9,607 nt of DNA from CAZMUQ01 sp964569845. Lineage in GTDB: Archaea > Thermoproteota > Bathyarchaeia > Hecatellales > Hecatellaceae. A program made the position numbers and the translations under genes. The number at the start of each line of letters is the position of its first letter. Within the stretch, counting starts at the first letter, position 1. The DNA lies in assembly GCA_964569845.1 (NCBI GenBank), contig CAZMUQ010000040.1, positions 1 through 9,607 on the forward strand. The letters run 5' to 3'. Shown one piece after another: positions 6,474 to 9,607 of the stretch. Under the pieces are notes generated by a model. That model did not search any database. It was not told where the DNA came from and saw nothing but the letters and a program-made list of their open reading frames with translations.

Positions 6474-7028
6474 ATGTTAATTGTAGTTTTGGCTGTAGGT
6501 TTAGCAGTAGGGTATGTTGCAGGATATTCTTATGGTTCAGCACCAGTAACCAGCTACAAGGAGAAGCTTAATAAAACCCAGTATCAACTTTCAAGCCTAG
6601 AGCAGGAATACTTAAAGTTAAAATCTGAGCACATGAAGCTTTACAATCTTTACGTAAACCTCACAAGGGAATACATGAAAACAAAAACAAACGTGCATTA
6701 CTTTGTTCTTGACTTAAACTATACTATTGATTCATTAGATAGGAAGCTTAAACTTGAAGGTCAGTTTATTAAGTTTATGAGTTTAGCTTTAAGGGAACCT
6801 GAAAACCCTGAGTTAACATCAATATTCCTAAGTTTAGATGCATATGTAGAGGATGTTGGAAGACCTGAGTTAACATTAACATGGCAACAAGCTAAAGTTT
6901 ATATGGCTAATGCTCAAACAGATAAAGTTCTTGAAAAAATTTCAGAACTTCTAGAAATAAACTCTAAGCTTATTCAAGAAGATATTGAAACATTAAAATC
7001 AACAATCAACCTGTTTATGGAAGGTTAG
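6474..7028 (+). CDS. Membrane-anchored coiled-coil protein, unknown function
   Basis: Not a recognised family. Residues 1-20 form one hydrophobic helix with Gly spacing, followed by an outside domain. Residues 27-75 are a coiled coil (KEKLNKTQYQLSSLEQEYLK). A second helical region, 85-184, includes REPENPELTSIF and PELTLTWQQAKVY. Three sequons (N33, N62, N82) and no cysteine fit an outward-facing protein. The ATG at 6474 lacks the basic residues expected before the helix. The same frame is open upstream and would add KFRGRRTIRSSTIL, but contains no ATG, GTG or TTG, so the true start may be a rare codon or lie in a sequence error. Divergent to the coiled-coil/signal-peptidase operon across one shared promoter region; it may partner the secreted coiled-coil protein (inference). 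Confidence 0.75.
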   Translation: MLIVVLAVGLAVGYVAGYSYGSAPVTSYKEKLNKTQYQLSSLEQEYLKLKSEHMKLYNLYVNLTREYMKTKTNVHYFVLDLNYTIDSLDRKLKLEGQFIKFMSLALREPENPELTSIFLSLDAYVEDVGRPELTLTWQQAKVYMANAQTDKVLEKISELLEINSKLIQEDIETLKSTINLFMEG

Positions 7029-7032
7029 TAAT

Positions 7033-7037
7033 AAAAA
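7033..7037 (-). terminator. T tract between convergent genes
   Basis: The 26-nt gap between converging genes is almost pure A/T. Read leftward it carries T5 beyond the winged-helix stop at 7055-7057; read rightward, weaker T3-T4 tracts follow the coiled-coil gene. Likely archaeal T-tract termination in both directions. Confidence 0.4.
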
Positions 7038-7054
7038 GTTAAATTTATGTTATT

Positions 7055-7315
7055 TTAAAATTCAGAATACCTTTTAATTATCTTGTTAAAATCTCTTATA
7101 AACTCTAAACCCTTCCTAGATGTTTTCCAAATATTTTCATGTCTTTCTATTAAACCTAATCTTTCTAAAGCTTCAAGGTACTTTGTTGCTCTTTTAAATG
7201 TTAAATTTGACTTATATACAATCTCCGTTTTTCTGCTTCCATCTTTAGCCACAGTTAATATTGAGTAGAAGATTTCCATTCTAGACCTTTTTCTACACCT
7301 AGCATACCTTTCCAA
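7055..7315 (-). CDS. Small winged-helix protein, HTH_45-like
   Basis: An 86-residue stand-alone DNA-binding domain. It shows the HTH_45 layout: basic RKRSRMEI start, helix IFYSILTVAKDG, then RKTEIVYKSNLTF, recognition helix ATKYLEALERLGLIE, and wing/last helix WKTSRKGLEFIRDF. It closely parallels the regulator at 5896-6336 over the same positions. TTG 7315 is chosen because the family normally keeps the RRSR-type basic lead-in; ATG 7279, with AGGTC nearby, would remove it. Too small to sense much by itself, so it may act as a dimer. Convergent with the membrane coiled-coil gene and divergent from the winged-helix gene at 7500, separated by a 184-nt regulatory gap. Target unknown. Confidence 0.8.
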   Translation of the reverse strand: MERYARCRKRSRMEIFYSILTVAKDGSRKTEIVYKSNLTFKRATKYLEALERLGLIERHENIWKTSRKGLEFIRDFNKIIKRYSEF

Positions 7316-7499
7316 TATTGATTTCCTAAACCCTATTCTCTAAGTATTAGGTTTAAGGGTATTACAGATTTAAACTTTGAGGGTTGATAATAGAAGCACT
7401 ATTACACCACCATAGTACAGTTTCTATTCATAGGTTCATAAAATATTTATAGTTAGGCTGAGAACATTGTAGATTACCATAAAGCTTGGTTAAAAACAA
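7316..7499. promoter_or_regulatory. Divergent promoter region between two winged-helix genes
   Basis: No gene seen here. On the minus side TTTAAATC (7369-7376) is a possible TATA box for the gene at 7315. On the plus side AAATATTTATAG (7441-7452) is a good TATA box for the gene at 7500, predicting a leader of about 28 nt. An imperfect inverted repeat, TAAACCCTA (7327-7335) against TTAGGTTTA (7347-7355), overlaps the expected start zone of the leftward gene and could be an operator. Confidence 0.45.
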
Positions 7500-7715
7500 A
7501 TGAGTAGCATAGATATTATCGATAAGATTATTGAGCTTCTTACAAATCAGGAGGAGCATACAGAGGTCGAGATAAAGGAAAAACTTGATATTGAAGAAGA
7601 AAAACTAAGAAAAATTTTAAATTTTTTAAGAAAATATAAGTTTATTTCTTATCTTGGCAATGGTAGAATAAAAATCAGCCCAGAAATAAAGAGTTTATTT
7701 TTAGAAGAACATTAA
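7500..7715 (+). CDS. Small winged-helix-like protein
   Basis: A 71-residue protein predicted as a bare winged-helix fold. Helix IIDKIIELLTNQ, then VEIKEKLDI, recognition-like helix EEEKLRKILNFLRKY, then strands FISYLGNGRIKISPEIKSLF as the wing. Starts at ATG 7500 with a TATA box about 50-60 nt upstream; only a weak ribosome site is visible. Its stop TAA (7713-7715) overlaps the stop of the opposing gene within TTAA. The two proteins align along most of their length (LNFL, FI, a KI(S/T)P wing), so they look like paralogues arranged tail to tail. Function unknown; DNA or RNA polymerase-associated winged helices are alternatives. Confidence 0.72.
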   Translation: MSSIDIIDKIIELLTNQEEHTEVEIKEKLDIEEEKLRKILNFLRKYKFISYLGNGRIKISPEIKSLFLEEH

Positions 7716-7960
7716 AGATTTTCTTTAAGCATTATTAGGTCTTCTATAAACCTTTTACCCTTAGGAGTTATTTTTAAATATGGGTCATCAGAGCCTTTAA
7801 CTATAACTATAAACTCCTCATTTTTAAGAAAGTTAAGAAGCATTTGAAGTTTAGGTAAGTTTAATTCTTCAAAAAATTCAGCAGGCATATTTTTATCTAT
7901 GAGATGTGTTAAGACAGTAAACATGTTCTTAATAACTTCCAAAAGTTTCTCCTCAAACAA
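7712..7960 (-). CDS. Small winged-helix-like protein, paralogue-like to its convergent neighbour
   Basis: An 82-residue protein with helix LLEVIKNMFTVLTHLID, a second helix AEFFEELNL, recognition-like helix PKLQMLLNFLKNEEF, and a wing IVIVKGSDDPYLKITPKGKRFIEDL that matches HTH_45-type ends (TPKGKRFIE). Start TTG 7960 gives an N-terminus aligned with the convergent paralogue at 7500. An alternative TTG at 7942 has GAGGAG 6 nt upstream and would trim six residues. A TATA box (TTTTATAGG, near 8003-8011) lies about 45 nt upstream, and an inverted repeat sits between it and the gene. Probably its own transcription unit. Target unknown. Confidence 0.72.
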   Translation of the reverse strand: MFEEKLLEVIKNMFTVLTHLIDKNMPAEFFEELNLPKLQMLLNFLKNEEFIVIVKGSDDPYLKITPKGKRFIEDLIMLKENL

Positions 7961-7973
7961 TTATTAACCAAAG

Positions 7974-7991
7974 CTACTAGCTAAGTAGTAG
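7974..7991. promoter_or_regulatory. Inverted repeat CTACTA-N6-TAGTAG, possible operator
   Basis: Perfect 6-bp arms at 7974-7979 and 7986-7991 lie at the predicted transcription start (about 7980) of the winged-helix gene ending at 7960. The geometry fits a small dimeric regulator, perhaps the gene's own product, but nothing proves binding. Confidence 0.4.
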
Positions 7992-8002
7992 TTAGGGGTT
8001 AA

Positions 8003-8011
8003 CCTATAAAA
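8003..8011 (-). promoter_or_regulatory. TATA box of the winged-helix gene at 7960
   Basis: CTTTTATAGG on the minus strand lies about 45 nt upstream of TTG 7960, predicting transcription from about 7980. Confidence 0.5.
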
Positions 8012-8057
8012 GCCTTTTCCATAAGCCCTACAAACCCCACACAACAAGGTGAAACTT

Positions 8058-8077
8058 GCAAAATTTAGAAATTTTGC
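8058..8077 (-). terminator. Perfect 9-bp hairpin after the acyl-CoA dehydrogenase gene
   Basis: GCAAAATTT (8058-8066) and AAATTTTGC (8069-8077) are perfect arms around two bases, starting 5 nt beyond the stop at 8083-8085. As RNA the last pair would open to a 4-nt loop. No T tract follows, so it may protect the 3' end or slow polymerase rather than end transcription alone. Because the arms are mostly A/T and symmetric it could also bind a protein. Confidence 0.55.
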
Positions 8078-8082
8078 TTACT

Positions 8083-9255
8083 TTACCATATCAGATTATA
8101 GTTTTTCTCGATTATAAAATCCGCAATAGTATTTAAAGCCATCTCCCTAGTTCCACCAGCTATCTTAAATGCTCTAGCATCACGCCATCTTCTCTCAATA
8201 CCTGTTTCAGCCATATAGCCAAGTCCACCAAAAATTTGGATAGCCTCATCTATAACATTTAACATTTCCTCAACAACCCAAGATTTAACCATACATGCTA
8301 AAACAGGGTCACCTACTCCTCTCCCTTCAAGATATGCAGCCTTATAAACTAAAAGTTTTGCAAGTTCAATTTTTGCAGCCATCTTTGCAAGCATCCATCT
8401 AACACCTTGATAACTTACCAAGTTTTTACCGCGGATAATTCTTTCTTTAGCATGTTTTAATGCAGATTCAAAAGCTCCCTCAGCCATACCTAAAGATCTA
8501 ACACCTCCAAGAATACGAAGCTGATTAAAAAGTAGAAGTGTATGGTAAAATCCCCTATTTAATTCTCCTAGCATGGAGAAATCATCAACGTAAACGTTAT
8601 CAAACTTTATTTCACATGTTGACCATGCATGTAAACCTAGTTTGGGTTTAAGTTTTGTAATTTCAACACCTTCAGCTTTCCTATCAACTAAAAACAAAGT
8701 TTGGCCACGATAAGGTGGCTTAGCATCAGGGTTTGTTTGACATAAAACAACTATACTTGAAGCTTCAGAAGCCCCGCTAATAAAAGTTTTTGTACCATTA
8801 ATAATCCACCCACCCCTTTCCTTTTTAGCAAAAGTTTCAAGAAAAGTTATATCTGTTCCATGAGCAGGCTCTGTAAAAGCCCCAGCAATTCCACCATCAC
8901 CCTTTAAAGCAGGAGGTAAATACTTCTTTTTCTGCTCCTCCGTTCCAACAGCATTAACAAGAGTTGCAGCAACACCGCAACCTTCAGCAATAACAACCCC
9001 AACACCTGAACCAACTCTACAAAACTCCTCTGTAACCAAAGCTTTCTCAAAAAATGTGTAACCCTGCCCACCATACTCTGTAGGAAACTCTATGTTAGAA
9101 AAGCCTAATTGAGATGCTTTTCTAATAAGATTTTGCAGAATATCTATTCCATCTTCTTCCTCACACTTAAGTAGCAACTCTTTTGTAAACTCTTTTTCAG
9201 CAAAATCACGTGCAGCCTTTTTAATAGCTTTTTGTTCTTCTGTTAATGAAAACAT
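8083..9255 (-). CDS. Acyl-CoA dehydrogenase (FAD)
   Basis: Flavoenzyme that introduces the alpha,beta double bond in acyl-CoA, passing electrons usually to ETF. Full length (390 aa), with all parts: N-terminal helical domain; beta domain with AFTEPAHGTD (126-135) and GGWIINGTKTFIS (148-160), which contact FAD and substrate; C-terminal helical domain with GGLGYMAETGIERRWRDAR (343-361) and GGTREM (367-372). The usual catalytic Glu before G-T is Gly367, and the alternative Glu used by isovaleryl-type enzymes aligns to Leu246, so the base and substrate are unclear. ATG 9255 has AAGGGG upstream. It follows the Trm112-like gene by 31 nt on the same strand, so the two are likely cotranscribed. No ETF or thiolase is in view; beta-oxidation or amino-acid breakdown is family-based inference. 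Confidence 0.93.
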   Translation of the reverse strand: MFSLTEEQKAIKKAARDFAEKEFTKELLLKCEEEDGIDILQNLIRKASQLGFSNIEFPTEYGGQGYTFFEKALVTEEFCRVGSGVGVVIAEGCGVAATLVNAVGTEEQKKKYLPPALKGDGGIAGAFTEPAHGTDITFLETFAKKERGGWIINGTKTFISGASEASSIVVLCQTNPDAKPPYRGQTLFLVDRKAEGVEITKLKPKLGLHAWSTCEIKFDNVYVDDFSMLGELNRGFYHTLLLFNQLRILGGVRSLGMAEGAFESALKHAKERIIRGKNLVSYQGVRWMLAKMAAKIELAKLLVYKAAYLEGRGVGDPVLACMVKSWVVEEMLNVIDEAIQIFGGLGYMAETGIERRWRDARAFKIAGGTREMALNTIADFIIEKNYNLIW

Positions 9256-9286
9256 GGGAAAATTCCCCTTTATCTGTGTTTGAAAC

Positions 9287-9583
9287 CTATAATTCTTCTG
9301 AAAGGTTGAAAGGTTTCCCCTCTTTTAGCACTTTTAAAGGTATCTTATCTTTCCACTTTCTAAGGAAAGCTAAATCTTCATTCTTATTTCTTAATTCTGG
9401 TGGAAGACAATGTGGAATTTCATCTATTATTGGATACCACATTCTACAATCAGGATTGGGACATACAAGTAGTCCTTCAACAATCTCGTCTTTTTCCTCA
9501 AAAACGTACAACTCTAGAGGATAAGATTTACACATAGCACACGCAAGAAAATCTAAAAGTCTTCTTTTCAATTTAACCACCAT
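9287..9583 (-). CDS. Trm112-like zinc-binding methyltransferase partner
   Basis: Small zinc protein of the Trm112/UPF0434 type. In archaea and eukaryotes these bind and stabilise several methyltransferases acting on tRNA, rRNA or release factor (family knowledge). Zinc ligands are C15 and C18 (LACAMCK) and C41 and C46 (CPNPDC). The family block YPIIDEIPHCLPPELR follows at 50-65, then a basic helical tail (LAFLRKWKDKIPLKVL). At 98 residues it is a little longer than the bacterial 60-residue forms, like archaeal ones. ATG 9583 has no ribosome site in the 24 nt visible upstream, so a leaderless message is possible. The promoter lies outside the window or in its last bases. Pairing with an acyl-CoA dehydrogenase is not an obvious functional link; no methyltransferase gene is in view. 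Confidence 0.88.
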   Translation of the reverse strand: MVVKLKRRLLDFLACAMCKSYPLELYVFEEKDEIVEGLLVCPNPDCRMWYPIIDEIPHCLPPELRNKNEDLAFLRKWKDKIPLKVLKEGKPFNLSEEL

Positions 9584-9607
9584 TTATCAGTATTCAACTA
9601 AAATGTT

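Noticed and set aside
9246..9524. Plus-strand frame opposite the Trm112-like gene
   Set aside because: The minus-strand product has four zinc Cys and the Trm112 motif, so this is antisense noise.
1..9607. CRISPR array or insertion sequence
   Set aside because: No regularly spaced direct repeats and no transposase-like product or terminal repeats seen on either strand.

Overview
The window looks archaeal. It opens with the 3' half of a tRNA-Glu gene with encoded CCA. Its promoters carry AT-rich TATA boxes about 25-30 nt upstream of short leaders, and ribosome sites of the GGTGA type appear. It encodes an archaeal Ser/His-type signal peptidase, a Trm112-like zinc protein, several winged-helix proteins of the archaeal HTH_45 style and a COG1373-like ATPase. 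DNA is AT-rich. The gene mix (acyl-CoA dehydrogenase, HTH_45 regulators) would fit an uncultured TACK-type lineage such as Bathyarchaeia, but that placement is inference.

Layout. 1-53: tRNA-Glu(CTC), cut by the window edge. 178-1668 (-): AAA-type ATPase with a C-terminal PD-(D/E)xK-like motif; its promoter is framed by a perfect inverted repeat and its end by a hairpin plus T-run. 1842-2151 (-): a short decayed gene whose reading frame breaks twice. 2184-7028: a cell-surface block. Reading leftward from 6336 it has a winged-helix regulator, a secreted coiled-coil/beta-domain protein and a signal peptidase as one tight operon. A separately promoted, very acidic cysteine-rich secreted protein and a densely glycosylatable secreted protein follow. 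A membrane-anchored coiled-coil protein is transcribed divergently at 6474-7028. 7055-7960: three more very small winged-helix proteins, two of them tail-to-tail with overlapping stop codons. 8083-9583 (-): a Trm112-like protein followed by an acyl-CoA dehydrogenase.

How it may work together (inference): the block 2184-7028 reads as a self-contained export and surface-assembly locus. A private signal peptidase would process two or three secreted proteins: one long coiled-coil scaffold, one abundant small acidic Cys-rich subunit and one glycoprotein. The logic is similar to SipW/TasA-type matrix or pilus loci, but none of the secreted proteins is one I recognise. Several tiny winged-helix proteins beside it could set when it is made. 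The acyl-CoA dehydrogenase pair is probably unrelated housekeeping or lipid metabolism.
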